This document shows, piece after piece, positions 38,272 to 47,464 of a DNA stretch of 64,000 nucleotides. A program made the translations under genes and the position numbers. A model generated the notes under the pieces. That model ran no database searches. It was not told the DNA's origin and saw nothing but the letters and a program-made list of their open reading frames with translations. Numbering within the stretch: the first letter of the stretch is position 1; each line of letters opens with the position of its first letter. This DNA comes from Bergeyella porcorum (lineage in GTDB: Bacteria > Bacteroidota > Bacteroidia > Flavobacteriales > Weeksellaceae): contig NZ_JBHMFD010000009.1 in NCBI RefSeq assembly GCF_042427575.1, forward strand, positions 62,001 through 126,000. Direction: 5' to 3'.

Positions 38272-39530
38272 TGTTGGGTAATATTCTTTTTAGTTGGTAA
38301 AATAATTAAACGAAGCGAGGAATCTCGGTTGAAATAGCTCCACATCCAGTTGAAGAAAATCGCCAATTTATTTCTTACAGAAAGGATGAGCATTAAGTGC
38401 AGAAACATCCAAAAATACCACGCAAAAATCCCTTGAAATTTCCATTTGGGTAAATCTACCACTGCACGATGCTTTCCGATGGTAGCCATAGAACCAAGAT
38501 CTTCATATTCATACTCTTGCCATTGGTTTGTAGATTTTTTCAATAGATTTTTCCCTAAATTCTTTCCTTGATTAATGGCAACATTCGCCACCTGTGGATG
38601 TCCCTGTGGATATTTTGGCGTTTCCATATACGCTATATCTCCTATGGCAAAGATGTTATCATATCCCTCTACACGATTGTATCTATCGGTTTTGTATCGG
38701 TTACGAACCATTATTTCGGGATTAAGCCCTGGTATCACATTGCCCGTTACCCCTGCTGCCCAGATGACATTGTTCGATGGAATTTCTTTTCCACTTTCTA
38801 GAAACACGCGGTCGCCATTGTAGTCTGTAACGCGTTCGCCTGCCATCAGTTCCACACCTAAATCCTTCAGATATGCTTCTGATTTATTTTGTGCTTCTTG
38901 GCTCATCACATTCAGAGGTTTATCTGTAGCACTGATGAGGATGATTTTCAGATTATCAAAATTCATATTAGGATAATCTCTAGGCAAGATGTCTTTTTTC
39001 ATTTCAGCAAATGCCCCTGCCAGCTCCACCCCTGTAGGGCCACTACCTACGATGACGATGTTCCAATTGCCATCATCTGTCCTAGATTTTTCAATAATCA
39101 TCTTCTCAAAGGTGAGAAGGATATGATTTCTAATAGAGATGGCCTCTTGGGTATTTTTCATTCCGTAGGCGAGTTGTTCCATTTTTTCGTTGCCAAAAAA
39201 ATTGGTTTTGCATCCTGTAGCGATAATGAGTTTATCGTAAGAAAATTCCCCATCTGCGGTAACGATTTTATTTTGCTCAGGAAGGATTTTTTGCACCTCC
39301 GTCATTCTATATTGAGTATTTCTGGAACGCTGAAAAATCTTTCTGAAAGGAAAGGAAATATTGGAAGGTTCTATCCTTCCGCAGGCCACCTGATAGAATA
39401 AAGGCTGAAACATATGATGGTTCATCCTATCAATCACGATGATTTTTTTGTTTTTGTTATTCAATGTTTTTGCCAGTTGTAATCCAGCAAATCCACCTCC
39501 TATGATGACGATTTTTTCCCTTGTTTCCAT
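38268..39530 (-). CDS. ndh: Type II NADH dehydrogenase
   Basis: A 420-residue single-subunit NADH:quinone oxidoreductase. It has the FAD motif VIIGGGFAGLQLAKTL (about residues 9-24), a second Rossmann motif IVIVGSGPTGVELAGAFAEM (NADH, about 160-179), and the conserved NNVIWAAGVTGNVIPGL. A C-terminal amphipathic/hydrophobic membrane anchor is seen (AWYFWMFLHLMLILSVRNKLAIFF). It feeds electrons to menaquinone without pumping protons. Its stop overlaps the trmD start (ATGA). The domain order and length are normal. Confidence 0.93.
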   Translation of the reverse strand: METREKIVIIGGGFAGLQLAKTLNNKNKKIIVIDRMNHHMFQPLFYQVACGRIEPSNISFPFRKIFQRSRNTQYRMTEVQKILPEQNKIVTADGEFSYDKLIIATGCKTNFFGNEKMEQLAYGMKNTQEAISIRNHILLTFEKMIIEKSRTDDGNWNIVIVGSGPTGVELAGAFAEMKKDILPRDYPNMNFDNLKIILISATDKPLNVMSQEAQNKSEAYLKDLGVELMAGERVTDYNGDRVFLESGKEIPSNNVIWAAGVTGNVIPGLNPEIMVRNRYKTDRYNRVEGYDNIFAIGDIAYMETPKYPQGHPQVANVAINQGKNLGKNLLKKSTNQWQEYEYEDLGSMATIGKHRAVVDLPKWKFQGIFAWYFWMFLHLMLILSVRNKLAIFFNWMWSYFNRDSSLRLIILPTKKNITQQ

Positions 39531-39686
39531 AACGCGACAAAGGTACTTTTTTTTATTGATATGACAGTAGCAGTGATATTAACTGAAAAAGAATAATGAG
39601 ATATGAGTGAGAGTGTTTTTTTTCAGGATTTTATTTTCAATATCAAATAAAATTCATATTTTGGGCAAAAATTTTTAATTAAAAAT

Positions 39687-41315
39687 ATGGACTTAGAATT
39701 TAATAAAAGAGAAGATGTAAATAAACTAAAACTCTCCGAAATCAATCGCATCTACGGAGAAATCAAAAAAGGTGGTGGAGAGAAACGGTTGCAGAAACTT
39801 CGCGAAGAAGGTAAAATGACCGCCAGAGAACGCATAGAGTATTTATTAGACAAGAAATCTGAGTTTATAGAAATAGGTGCCTTTGCTGGATATGAAATGT
39901 ATGAGGAGCACGGCGGTTGCCCAAGTGGAGGTGTTGTAGTGGTGATGGGGTATGTATCTGGTAGGCAGTGTATTATAGTGGCTAATGATGCTTCTGTGAA
40001 AGCAGGAGCGTGGTTTCCCATCACGGGCAAAAAAAACCTTAGAGCCCAAGAAATCGCTATGGAAAACCGTTTGCCAATCATTTATCTAGTAGATTCTGCG
40101 GGAGTGTATTTGCCGATGCAAGATGAAATATTCCCAGATAAAGAAATGTTTGGAAGAATTTTCAGAAACAATGCCAAGATGAGTGCGGCAGGTATTGTGC
40201 AGATTTCTGCGGTGATGGGAAGCTGCGTAGCAGGCGGTGCTTATCTCCCGATAATGAGTGATGAGGCGATGATAGTAGACAAAACGGGTTCTATTTTCCT
40301 TGCGGGAAGCTATTTGGTGAAAGCCGCAATAGGAGAGAATATAGATAATGAAACGCTAGGCGGTGCTACCACGCATTGTGAAATCTCTGGCGTTACTGAT
40401 TACAAAGCGAAAGATGATAAAGACGCTTTGGATAGAATAAAAAAAATAATGAAAACCCTTGGTAATGCAGATAAAGCAGGGTTTGATAGAATAGAAAGTG
40501 TACCACCAAAGGAAAATCCAGCCAATATTTTTGGCATTATGCCAGCTTCTAGAACTGAGCAGTATGATACTTATGACATCATCAAATGCTTGGTAGATAA
40601 CTCTGAATATGAGGAATACAAACCAGATTATGGCAAATCTATTGTCTGTGCCACAGCAAGAATTGATGGCTGGGCAGTAGGAATTGTTGCCAATCAGAGA
40701 AAAATGGTAAAGAGTGGTAAAGGAGAAATGCAGTTTGGAGGTGTTATTTATTCAGATTCAGCGGATAAAGCGACCAGATTCATTGCCAATTGTAACCAAA
40801 GGAAAATACCATTATTGTTCTTGCAAGATGTAACGGGCTTTATGGTAGGTTCAAAATCTGAGCACGGCGGCATCATCAAAGACGGCGCTAAAATGGTGAA
40901 TGCAGTATCAAATTCTGTGGTGCCTAAGTTTACCGTGATTACAGGAAACTCTTATGGAGCAGGCAACTATGCAATGTGTGGAAAAGCATACGACCCAAGA
41001 CTTATTGTGGCGTGGCCGTGGGCAGAGCTAGCCGTGATGGGAGGAGCACAAGCCGCAAAGGTATTGGCTCAAATCCAAGAATCTACCTTGAAAAAACAAG
41101 GTAAGGTGATTTCTGAAGAAGAGCATCAAGAGATTTTGGACACCATTACAAAGAAATACCAAAAACAGACTGAAGCTACCTATGCGGCAGCAAGACTTTG
41201 GACGGATGCCATCATCAATCCAGAAGATACCCGCAAATGGATTTCTATGGGGATAGAAGCTGCCAATAATGCCCCGATTACGGAGAAATTTAATCTGGGT
41301 GTGATTCAGGTTTAA
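39687..41315 (+). CDS. Acyl-CoA carboxylase, beta (carboxyltransferase) subunit
   Basis: A 542-residue carboxyltransferase subunit of the propionyl-/methylcrotonyl-/methylmalonyl-CoA carboxylase family. N-terminal carboxyltransferase lobe: KMTARERIEYLLD, VANDASVKAGAWFPITGKKNLRAQEIAMENRLPIIYLVDSAGVYLP in blocks (about residues 44-150), GGAYLPIMSDEAMIV (about 183-197). C-terminal lobe: FLQDVTGFMVG, VITGNSYGAGNYAMCG, WPWAELAVMGG (about 387-457). It transfers CO2 from biotin to acyl-CoA. The biotin carboxylase/BCCP partner is not in the window. The substrate (branched C5, propionyl) cannot be decided. The gene stands alone. Confidence 0.9.
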   Translation: MDLEFNKREDVNKLKLSEINRIYGEIKKGGGEKRLQKLREEGKMTARERIEYLLDKKSEFIEIGAFAGYEMYEEHGGCPSGGVVVVMGYVSGRQCIIVANDASVKAGAWFPITGKKNLRAQEIAMENRLPIIYLVDSAGVYLPMQDEIFPDKEMFGRIFRNNAKMSAAGIVQISAVMGSCVAGGAYLPIMSDEAMIVDKTGSIFLAGSYLVKAAIGENIDNETLGGATTHCEISGVTDYKAKDDKDALDRIKKIMKTLGNADKAGFDRIESVPPKENPANIFGIMPASRTEQYDTYDIIKCLVDNSEYEEYKPDYGKSIVCATARIDGWAVGIVANQRKMVKSGKGEMQFGGVIYSDSADKATRFIANCNQRKIPLLFLQDVTGFMVGSKSEHGGIIKDGAKMVNAVSNSVVPKFTVITGNSYGAGNYAMCGKAYDPRLIVAWPWAELAVMGGAQAAKVLAQIQESTLKKQGKVISEEEHQEILDTITKKYQKQTEATYAAARLWTDAIINPEDTRKWISMGIEAANNAPITEKFNLGVIQV

Positions 41316-41760
41316 GCTGAAGATTAGCTGATTGTTAATGGTAAATTATTAATTGTAAACCAACTCAAAATGGTTGATAGTTGCTAGTTGTCGGTTGTTG
41401 GTTATTTACTAAGAAGCTAGAAAGTTAGAGGTTAGAGGTTAGAAGTTAAATAGTTGCTGGTAAAAACTCAAAACTTAAGTTTGGTTGACAGTTGCTGGTT
41501 GTCAGTTGATGGTGAACTCAACACTCAGCACTCAAAACTTAAGTTTGGTTGATAGTTGATGGTTGTCGGTTGCTAGTTGTCGGTTGATGGTTATTTGCTA
41601 AGAAGCTAGAAAGTTAGAGGTTAAATGTTAGAAAAAAGTCTTTTCTCTTTGTTCTTTCATCTTTCCTCTTTCTTCAAAAAAACTCAGCACTCAACACTTA
41701 AAATTGGTTGACAGTTGTTGGTAGTTCCCCTTTCGGGGGCTAGGGGGATAAAAACTAAAA
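41316..41760. repeat. Heptamer-type repeat field after the carboxylase gene
   Basis: About 440 bp of degenerate short units: GTTGATAGTTGCTAGTTGTC, TTAGAGGTTAGAAG, ACTCAAAACTTAAG, and a REP-like hairpin with CCCCTTTCGGGGG at 41727-41750. The same unit types are spread over the window. No gene is seen from 41316 to 41806. Confidence 0.8.
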
Positions 41761-41766
41761 TTTAAT

Positions 41767-41796
41767 TTGCTCATTTCCAAAAAAGTCTTACCTTTG
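41767..41796 (+). promoter_or_regulatory. Strong Bacteroidota promoter for the leader peptide
   Basis: TTG at 41767-41769 and TACCTTTG at 41789-41796 are separated by 19 bp, an excellent match to the -33/-7 consensus. The expected transcript start is at about 41801-41803, only a few bases before the leader ATG at 41807. Confidence 0.8.
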
Positions 41797-41806
41797 CCCC
41801 ATTCTT

Positions 41807-41962
<156 letters not shown>

Positions 41963-42015
41963 TATAGACGCGTGCCTGTGCGTATTTTACAAAAATAATT
42001 TTGAAATAAAAAATA

Positions 42016-42039
42016 AGCCCAAAAAATATTTTTTGGGCT
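42016..42039. terminator. 24-bp perfect palindrome, attenuator terminator candidate
   Basis: AGCCCAAAAAAT / ATTTTTTGGGCT is a perfect palindrome 53 bp after the leader stop. The T run lies inside the stem, so it is a less classical terminator than those elsewhere in the window. It probably ends leader transcripts in either direction. Confidence 0.6.
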
Positions 42040-42061
42040 ATTCTACTATCCAAAAGCCTTC

Positions 42062-42195
42062 AACCCCCTTTCCCCCGAAGGGGGAAGGATTGGTTGATGG
42101 TCGTTTATTAATTATTAATGGTCAATGGTTAATTATAAACAAACTAAAAAAATAATAGTATTAGCGTCTTTGCCCCCTTCGGGGGACAAGGGGCT
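42062..42195. repeat. Second REP-like family, inverted pair
   Basis: CAACCCCCTTTCCCCCGAAG at about 42061-42080 and its inverted relative GCCCCCTTCGGGGGACAAGG at about 42170-42191 form a pair 130 bp long. Related single units are at 22819-22842, 41727-41750 and 44492-44516. This type differs from the DUF559-flanking type. Confidence 0.7.
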
Positions 42196-42220
42196 GATTC
42201 AAAACTTAAAATTTATAAAG

Positions 42221-43936
42221 ATGAAAAGAAAATTTATTTTAGTAGGGTTACTGGTAACAGGATTGGCTAGTGCCCAAGACGGTAGAGTGGGGATTAATAC
42301 AATGAATCCCAAAGCAGCATTGGAAGTTAGCCGACACGATAACCTCCCTACTGACCAATCTCAGGGGGTGATGTTTCCGAGTTTTTCTACAGAGGAGCGA
42401 GAGCAGTGGACGGATACACAAGAAGGTACTATGATTTATAACACTACCAAAAAGTGTCTAGAAATGTACTTTGGTGTGGTAAATGGTGTGCATCAGTGGA
42501 ATTGTATCCCCGATGTGGGAAGCTCACAATCTCAAAACATTAGCGTTGCACCTGCAGGGTTTACGGGAGCCTATATTGGTGGGGTACCGCTAAGTTCTAC
42601 AAATACAGTAAAGTTTAAACTGGTTAATAACAGTTTTTTCCCAGTAAATAATATCAACCTTTCCAATGCCGTATCCATAGTGAACGGTGGGAGTAATGTG
42701 AGTGTAAACGGTGCCGCCCATAACAATGTGAGTTTAGCCTCAGGAGCAGAAACTACCCTTAGCTATATCCTTAGTGGAACCCCAGAATTAGGAACACTTA
42801 TTGCCAACTTTGATAGGCTGGGGCTTACCGCTACGCAAAGTACCCAAGTGGGGTATGGATCGGCTACTTTTTTACCAGAGAATATTACCTATGTACTTTC
42901 TTTGGTGTATAATACGACTACCATACAAGGGAAAATAAACAATACCAATCCGTTAAAAATACGCCTCCCATATACATCTGGGCAGGGGTCTTACGCTGCA
43001 TTTAGCAATACCCAACCTACAGCAGAAGGTCAAAATAATGATACCAACCAGCTTACCCTTAGCATCCCACAAGGAAACTTTGGTGTATCTGGTGTATTAG
43101 AAGGGACTATTACTGTAGATGGCGATGGGGAGTATCTAGTAAAGCTTTTATCCCCTGGGGAAGAATATGTGATAGCCACTTTTCCTGTGGATATAAACGG
43201 CTCTACTACCCAAGTAGTGATAAAAGGAGTGGGTGGTATTCCAGATAAAAAATTTAATGAGCAAACTTTTGGGCAATATAACCATAGGTTTGTTTATCTA
43301 CCTATGCAAGGGCCAGATGGTAAAATGTGGCTTAGTAATAACCTAGGAGCAGAATATTCTCGTGTAGATTCTCCTTATTTTGATATTAACCGCCAAGCTG
43401 GAGCATTAGATGCACAAGGAAATCCTATTGTAGACCCTACTACCGAACAGATAAAGAAAGACTACCGCGCCTATGGGTCTCTATATGAATTTGGTAGAAA
43501 CAGCGATGGTCACGAACTGATAAACTGGTCTAGTGCTACTACAGGTACATTGGTATATTCTAACCAAAATTCTAACCATTATAATCCAGCTAATTATACC
43601 CTGGCTAATGACCCTTGCCCATCTGGATGGCATACACCTGCTTTAGCTGAGTTAAGAACTCTTCATAGCAGTATTACTGGTTCTACTACTATAAGTAATA
43701 CGAATAAGATGTGGACAGAAAAAGATCTAAAACTTCCTGCAGCAGGATTTGTAAATGTATATGGTAAGATTTTAAAAGAACAGTCGATAAAAGCCTTTTA
43801 TCGTACTTCTCAAGGATATAATGCGTTAGGAGCTTGGGATTTACGTTTTACATCTACTCAAAGTACGGTTCAGGGTAGTGATAACTATTGGTACTTGCGT
43901 CCAAATGGTTTTCCAATTCGTTGCATAAAAGATTAA
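42221..43936 (+). CDS. Exported FISUMP-domain protein
   Basis: A 571-residue surface or secreted protein. The start at 42221 (MKRKFILVGLLVTGLASAQD) gives a signal peptide; 32 codons of upstream open frame are repeat and intergenic DNA. The N-terminal 40 residues (GRVGINTMNPKAALEVSR) form the trimer-like cap found in flavobacterial tail-fibre-like proteins. A beta-rich middle with Asn/Gly/Thr repeats follows, then a C-terminal FISUMP domain (FGQYNHRFVYLPM..., NDPCPSGWHTPALAELRTL, WTEKDLKLPAAGFVN, NYWYLRPNGFPIRCIKD). There is no type IX sorting tail. The role is unknown. The HU-like gene follows 61 bp later. Confidence 0.85.
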   Translation: MKRKFILVGLLVTGLASAQDGRVGINTMNPKAALEVSRHDNLPTDQSQGVMFPSFSTEEREQWTDTQEGTMIYNTTKKCLEMYFGVVNGVHQWNCIPDVGSSQSQNISVAPAGFTGAYIGGVPLSSTNTVKFKLVNNSFFPVNNINLSNAVSIVNGGSNVSVNGAAHNNVSLASGAETTLSYILSGTPELGTLIANFDRLGLTATQSTQVGYGSATFLPENITYVLSLVYNTTTIQGKINNTNPLKIRLPYTSGQGSYAAFSNTQPTAEGQNNDTNQLTLSIPQGNFGVSGVLEGTITVDGDGEYLVKLLSPGEEYVIATFPVDINGSTTQVVIKGVGGIPDKKFNEQTFGQYNHRFVYLPMQGPDGKMWLSNNLGAEYSRVDSPYFDINRQAGALDAQGNPIVDPTTEQIKKDYRAYGSLYEFGRNSDGHELINWSSATTGTLVYSNQNSNHYNPANYTLANDPCPSGWHTPALAELRTLHSSITGSTTISNTNKMWTEKDLKLPAAGFVNVYGKILKEQSIKAFYRTSQGYNALGAWDLRFTSTQSTVQGSDNYWYLRPNGFPIRCIKD

Positions 43937-43997
43937 AGAAACATAATGTATCATATACATTTTACATCGTACATTAACACAATAAAATCCTAAAAAT

Positions 43998-44369
43998 ATG
44001 AAATACAAACTGGTAGAAAAAGCCAATCCCCAAGATAGGGATAGCAAAAAATGGTATGCCAACGCCGTAAACCAAGGCACGGTAGGGCAAAGAGAAATAG
44101 CAGGTAACATTGCAGATAAATCCTCGCTTACCACGGGAGACATTGCCAATGCCATAGAAAACCTCTTGCAAGAAATCCCCAAAGAACTTTTGAAAGGCAA
44201 GAGCGTAAAACTCGGTGATTTTGGCAGCTTTCGCCTTACGCTAAGCTCTGAAGGAGCCGCTACAGAGAAGGAGTTTAACACGGCGATGATAAAAAATGTA
44301 AAGGTGGTATTTACCCCAGGTACGCTTTTCAAAAACGCCCTTTCTACGGTAAAATTTGAGCGTGACTAA
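43998..44369 (+). CDS. HU-family DNA-binding protein
   Basis: A 123-residue HU/IHF-like protein with the Bacteroidota N-terminal extension (MKYKLVEKANPQDRDSKKWYANAVNQGTVG, about 1-30). The HU core includes REIAGNIADKSSLTTGDIANAIENLLQEIPKELLKGKSVKLGDFGSFRLTLS in blocks (about 32-84) and the arm and C-terminal helix KVVFTPGTLFKNALSTVKFERD. It probably bends DNA as a dimer. It lacks the basic arm tip Pro of classical HU, typical for this subgroup. Its gene is followed directly by three tandem 21-bp units, and several helically phased arrays exist in the window; a binding link is only a hypothesis. Confidence 0.9.
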   Translation: MKYKLVEKANPQDRDSKKWYANAVNQGTVGQREIAGNIADKSSLTTGDIANAIENLLQEIPKELLKGKSVKLGDFGSFRLTLSSEGAATEKEFNTAMIKNVKVVFTPGTLFKNALSTVKFERD

Positions 44370-44381
44370 TGCGTAAAAAAA

Positions 44382-44444
44382 ATCGAGTCAATCTTTTTAA
44401 AAATCGACTCGATCTTTTCAAAAATTGAGTCAATCTTTTCGGAG
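44382..44444. repeat. Three tandem 21-bp units after the HU-like gene
   Basis: ATCGAGTCAATCTTTTTAAA-type units start at 44382, 44403 and 44424, exactly 21 bp apart. Alternate G/C changes in the GAGTC/GACTC core keep it near-palindromic. They begin 13 bp after the HU-like stop. Confidence 0.8.
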
Positions 44445-44459
44445 GTTGGCTCTTTTTAT

Positions 44460-44580
44460 AGTTTTGAGTGTTGAGTGTTGAGTGTTGAGTTAACCCCCTG
44501 TCCCCCGAAGGGGAACTACTGTCAACCAACAACTAGCAACTGTCAACCAAACTCAAGTTTTGAGTTTTGAGTGCTTTTCT
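44460..44580. repeat. Heptamer repeats and a REP-like unit
   Basis: GTTTTGAGTGTTGAGTGTTG repeats (44460-44490), the REP-like AACCCCCTGTCCCCCGAAGG (44492-44511) and CAACCAACAACTAGCAACTG repeats fill the gap between the HU-like and sdaA genes. No gene is seen in 44370-44676. Confidence 0.75.
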
Positions 44581-44676
44581 AATTTTTCTTGATAAAAACA
44601 CAAATAAATGTGTAGATGCTTATGGCTAAAGGCGAGGGACTTTTTTATTAAGTTCTATAAGTATTTTATATTTCAC

Positions 44677-46095
44677 TTAACACTCTGGTACATTTACGGC
44701 AATTGCCAGTCCGCCCTCGGAGGTTTCTTTAAAGCGTTCGTTCATACTTTGTGCCGTATCCCACATAGATTGTATCACTTCATCTAAGGTTACTCTTGCC
44801 TTGGTAGGGTCGCTTTCCATCGCGATATTGGCTGCTGTAATGGCTTTTATTGCCCCCATAGAGTTTCTTTCTATACAAGGAATCTGCACCAATCCCGCAA
44901 TAGGATCGCAAGTAAGCCCCAAATGATGTTCCATAGCAATCTCTGCTGCCATCAGCACCTGCCCTGGACTTCCACCCATAATCTCCGTAAGCCCCGCAGC
45001 TGCCATAGCGGCAGACACGCCTATTTCTGCTTGGCAACCTCCCATAGCAGCAGATATGGTAGCATTCTTCTTAAACAAAGTTCCTATCTCTCCCGCCACC
45101 AATAAGAACCGAATAACATCTTCATCTGATGTATGCTCGGTAAAGGCTTGGGAATACATCAGTACAGCAGGGATTACGCCACTTGCACCATTAGTAGGCG
45201 CCGTGATGATTCTTCCAAAACTGGCGTTTTCTTCATTCACAGCTAAGGCGAAGCAAGATACCCATTTATTGATATTATTGAAGGTCTTTTCCTCATTTAC
45301 TACCAAGCTAAACCATTCTTCCATAGAATGATATGACTTTCCGTTTAGCAATTTCCTATTCAATCCTGCGGCTCTTCGGGTTACATTGAGCCCTCCTGGC
45401 AAAGTACCTTCCTTATTAATACCTTTATAAATACATTCTTTAATCTGTTGCCAGATGTACAACGCTTCCGCATTGGTTTCCTCTTGGCTTCTCCAGCTTT
45501 CTTCATTCAGATATACCAAATCTGAAACCCTTTGTAAGCCAAGTTGCTCTATATACCTGAGAATACTCTTTCCATTATGACACGGGTAAAGCGTTCTTAC
45601 ACAATAGTTTTCAATAGAATTTTCTTCTTTAGTAGCCACAAAACCACCTCCTACAGAATAATAATCTTGCTCTAAACAACTACCATCATTAAAAACAGCT
45701 TTGAAAATCATTCCATTAGGATGATGCTCCAGAGATTCTTTCATATTCAGTACCAGATGTTTTCCATAGATGAATGGCACCTCCTTCTCCCCTCCCAGAT
45801 TCAACCTCTGTGAAGTTTTAATGTGGTTAATTTTTTCATCAATCAGCGTAGTATCTATCAGCTTGAAATTTTCCCCTGAAAGTCCCAGCATTCCTGCAAT
45901 GTCTGTCCCGTGTCCTATTCCTGTTTTTGCTAATGAGCCAAAAAACTCCACAAAAACTTCGTCCACCTCTTGCAAGGATTTTGTCCTTTTTATAAGGTCA
46001 AGAAACAATTCGGCAGCATTCCACGGCCCCATTGTATGCGAACTGGAAGGTCCTATCCCTACTTTAATAATTTCAAAAACACTGATTGACTGCAT
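44677..46095 (-). CDS. sdaA: L-serine ammonia-lyase, iron-sulfur dependent
   Basis: A 472-residue single-chain L-serine dehydratase that converts L-serine to pyruvate and ammonia using a [4Fe-4S] cluster. N-terminal beta domain: FEIIKVGIGPSSSHTMGPWNAA (about 6-27) and GHGTDIAGMLGL. C-terminal alpha domain: TAPTNGASGVIPAVLMY (about 307-323), GGCQAEIGVSAAMAAAGL with a cluster Cys (about 361-378), and GLTCDPIAGLVQIPCIERN (about 401-419) with two more Cys. Length is the normal fused type. It stands alone. No regulatory site was identified. Assignment very strong. Confidence 0.95.
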   Translation of the reverse strand: MQSISVFEIIKVGIGPSSSHTMGPWNAAELFLDLIKRTKSLQEVDEVFVEFFGSLAKTGIGHGTDIAGMLGLSGENFKLIDTTLIDEKINHIKTSQRLNLGGEKEVPFIYGKHLVLNMKESLEHHPNGMIFKAVFNDGSCLEQDYYSVGGGFVATKEENSIENYCVRTLYPCHNGKSILRYIEQLGLQRVSDLVYLNEESWRSQEETNAEALYIWQQIKECIYKGINKEGTLPGGLNVTRRAAGLNRKLLNGKSYHSMEEWFSLVVNEEKTFNNINKWVSCFALAVNEENASFGRIITAPTNGASGVIPAVLMYSQAFTEHTSDEDVIRFLLVAGEIGTLFKKNATISAAMGGCQAEIGVSAAMAAAGLTEIMGGSPGQVLMAAEIAMEHHLGLTCDPIAGLVQIPCIERNSMGAIKAITAANIAMESDPTKARVTLDEVIQSMWDTAQSMNERFKETSEGGLAIAVNVPEC

Positions 46096-46185
46096 TTTAT
46101 ATTAAAAAATTTAGTTTAAAAATTGATCATTCTTCTCGAGCGTGAAAATAATAAAATTTATCCACTATATGCAATAAAATAAGAT

Positions 46186-46833
46186 TTACTTAGAAGAAAG
46201 AACTTTAGAAAGGATTTCTGAAACTTCCCTTGGTTTGGTAGCTGGGAAAAGATGAGTTCCGTTTTTGATTACAAAATCAGGTTTTGAGTTTTTAATGGGA
46301 AATATCGCGTCTTTATCCCCTAAAATCTGGATAACATTGGGCAGAGCATCAAACTTCCATTCGGAGATTTTATCAATACTCCATTTCAGATAATACGGGT
46401 CTCTCACTTGGAAATATTGCTGTACTTTAGGATGTTTCAAATCAAAAAAACGGGCAACATAGGCATATAGAGCTGAAGAGGTTTCATCATAATATTTCAA
46501 GGGAATATACTTGGGAAGCTTAGACCACTCGCCCAATTTGATTAGGATGGATTTCTCTTTATCCGACCTGATGCTTCCCAATATAATGACCTTTTTGGCA
46601 GGTTTTAACTTATGAATTTCTTGTACCACAATACCTCCGAAAGAATATCCCAAAAGATAAAAATCTTCAGAATCTTCTATCCTATCTGCCATTTTCTGTA
46701 CATAATGAGGGAAAGATTCTTCTGGCTCGGGAAGGAGCCAATCTAAAAAAACGGGTTCTATGTCTTCGGGAAATTTCAGTTTTTCCAGAACCTTGAAACC
46801 CGCTCCCAAACCACTAACAATATAGACCTTCAT
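46186..46833 (-). CDS. Alpha/beta hydrolase
   Basis: A 215-residue alpha/beta-hydrolase fold protein. It has the nucleophile elbow LLGYSFGGIVVQ (Ser about residue 63), an early oxyanion-type VSGLGAGFKVLEKL near the N-terminus, DKDAIFPIKNS (acid, about 172-182) and a late His in NGTHLFPATKP (about 193). The substrate (ester, thioester or amide) is unknown. It is separated from yceI by a strong terminator and has its own transcription from the minus strand. Family certain. Confidence 0.85.
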   Translation of the reverse strand: MKVYIVSGLGAGFKVLEKLKFPEDIEPVFLDWLLPEPEESFPHYVQKMADRIEDSEDFYLLGYSFGGIVVQEIHKLKPAKKVIILGSIRSDKEKSILIKLGEWSKLPKYIPLKYYDETSSALYAYVARFFDLKHPKVQQYFQVRDPYYLKWSIDKISEWKFDALPNVIQILGDKDAIFPIKNSKPDFVIKNGTHLFPATKPREVSEILSKVLSSK

Positions 46834-46849
46834 AGATTTTAGATAAAGA

Positions 46850-46876
46850 AAAAGAGCAAAAAAATTTTGCTCTTTT
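46850..46876 (-). terminator. Terminator after yceI
   Basis: A 12-bp perfect stem (AAAAGAGCAAAA / TTTTGCTCTTTT) with a 3-base loop lies 10 bp after the yceI stop. The symmetric A/T runs allow termination in both directions. Confidence 0.88.
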
Positions 46877-46885
46877 ATGATGGAT

Positions 46886-47446
46886 TTATTTGGCTACCAC
46901 TTCTACTTTCATATCCACATCATCTTTGATCACCACATCTTTCATTGCAGATTGATAAGCGATGTCAAATTTCTGTCTATCAAAACTGAATTTTTCAGAT
47001 TTCAGCGTTACCACACCTTTATTCACGGTAATAGTTGCTGGGAAAGAAACAGGATTAGTTTTATTTTTAGCAGTCAGATTTCCATTCACTTGATAAGTAT
47101 TTCCTTTAATAGGTTTCACAGAAGTGATTTTATAAACCGCTGTAGGATATTTATCTGTTTCAAAAAAATCGCCATTCTTGAGGTGAGCGTTCAGTTTTGT
47201 TTGTCTTTCCCCCGTAATGTCTGTTGCATTGATAGAGTTCATATCCAAAACAAAAGTACCTCCTACTACTTTATTATTTTTCAACACAAGTTCTCCAGAT
47301 TTCACGGCTACCGTACCATAATGCTGAGAAGCTTCGGTTTTAGCCATCTTGTACCCCCACCAATTAACAGAAGATGAAGTTACTTTCTTAGTTTGTCCAA
47401 ACGCCAATCCACTCATAAGGACAGCTCCTAAAATGATTTTTTTCAT
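46886..47446 (-). CDS. YceI-family periplasmic protein
   Basis: A 186-residue YceI-family protein with a signal peptide (about 1-20, GLAFGQ). YceI domains are lipocalin-like barrels that bind polyisoprenoid or similar lipids in the periplasm. Diagnostic residues are SSVNWWGYKMAKTEASQHYGTVAVKSGEL (about 27-55), FVLDMNSINATD and the C-terminal FSFDRQKFDIAYQSAMKDVVIKDDVDM in blocks. Ligand and role are unknown; some members act in oxidative or envelope stress. It is 18 bp upstream of glk on the same strand. Its own strong terminator follows. Confidence 0.9.
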   Translation of the reverse strand: MKKIILGAVLMSGLAFGQTKKVTSSSVNWWGYKMAKTEASQHYGTVAVKSGELVLKNNKVVGGTFVLDMNSINATDITGERQTKLNAHLKNGDFFETDKYPTAVYKITSVKPIKGNTYQVNGNLTAKNKTNPVSFPATITVNKGVVTLKSEKFSFDRQKFDIAYQSAMKDVVIKDDVDMKVEVVAK

Positions 47447-47464
47447 TATTTTAAAATTATTTAA

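Noticed and set aside
42125..42220. Upstream extension of the FISUMP gene
   Set aside because: The 32 codons before the signal peptide come from the REP-like and repeat DNA and have no family features; the Met at 42221 begins a good signal peptide.
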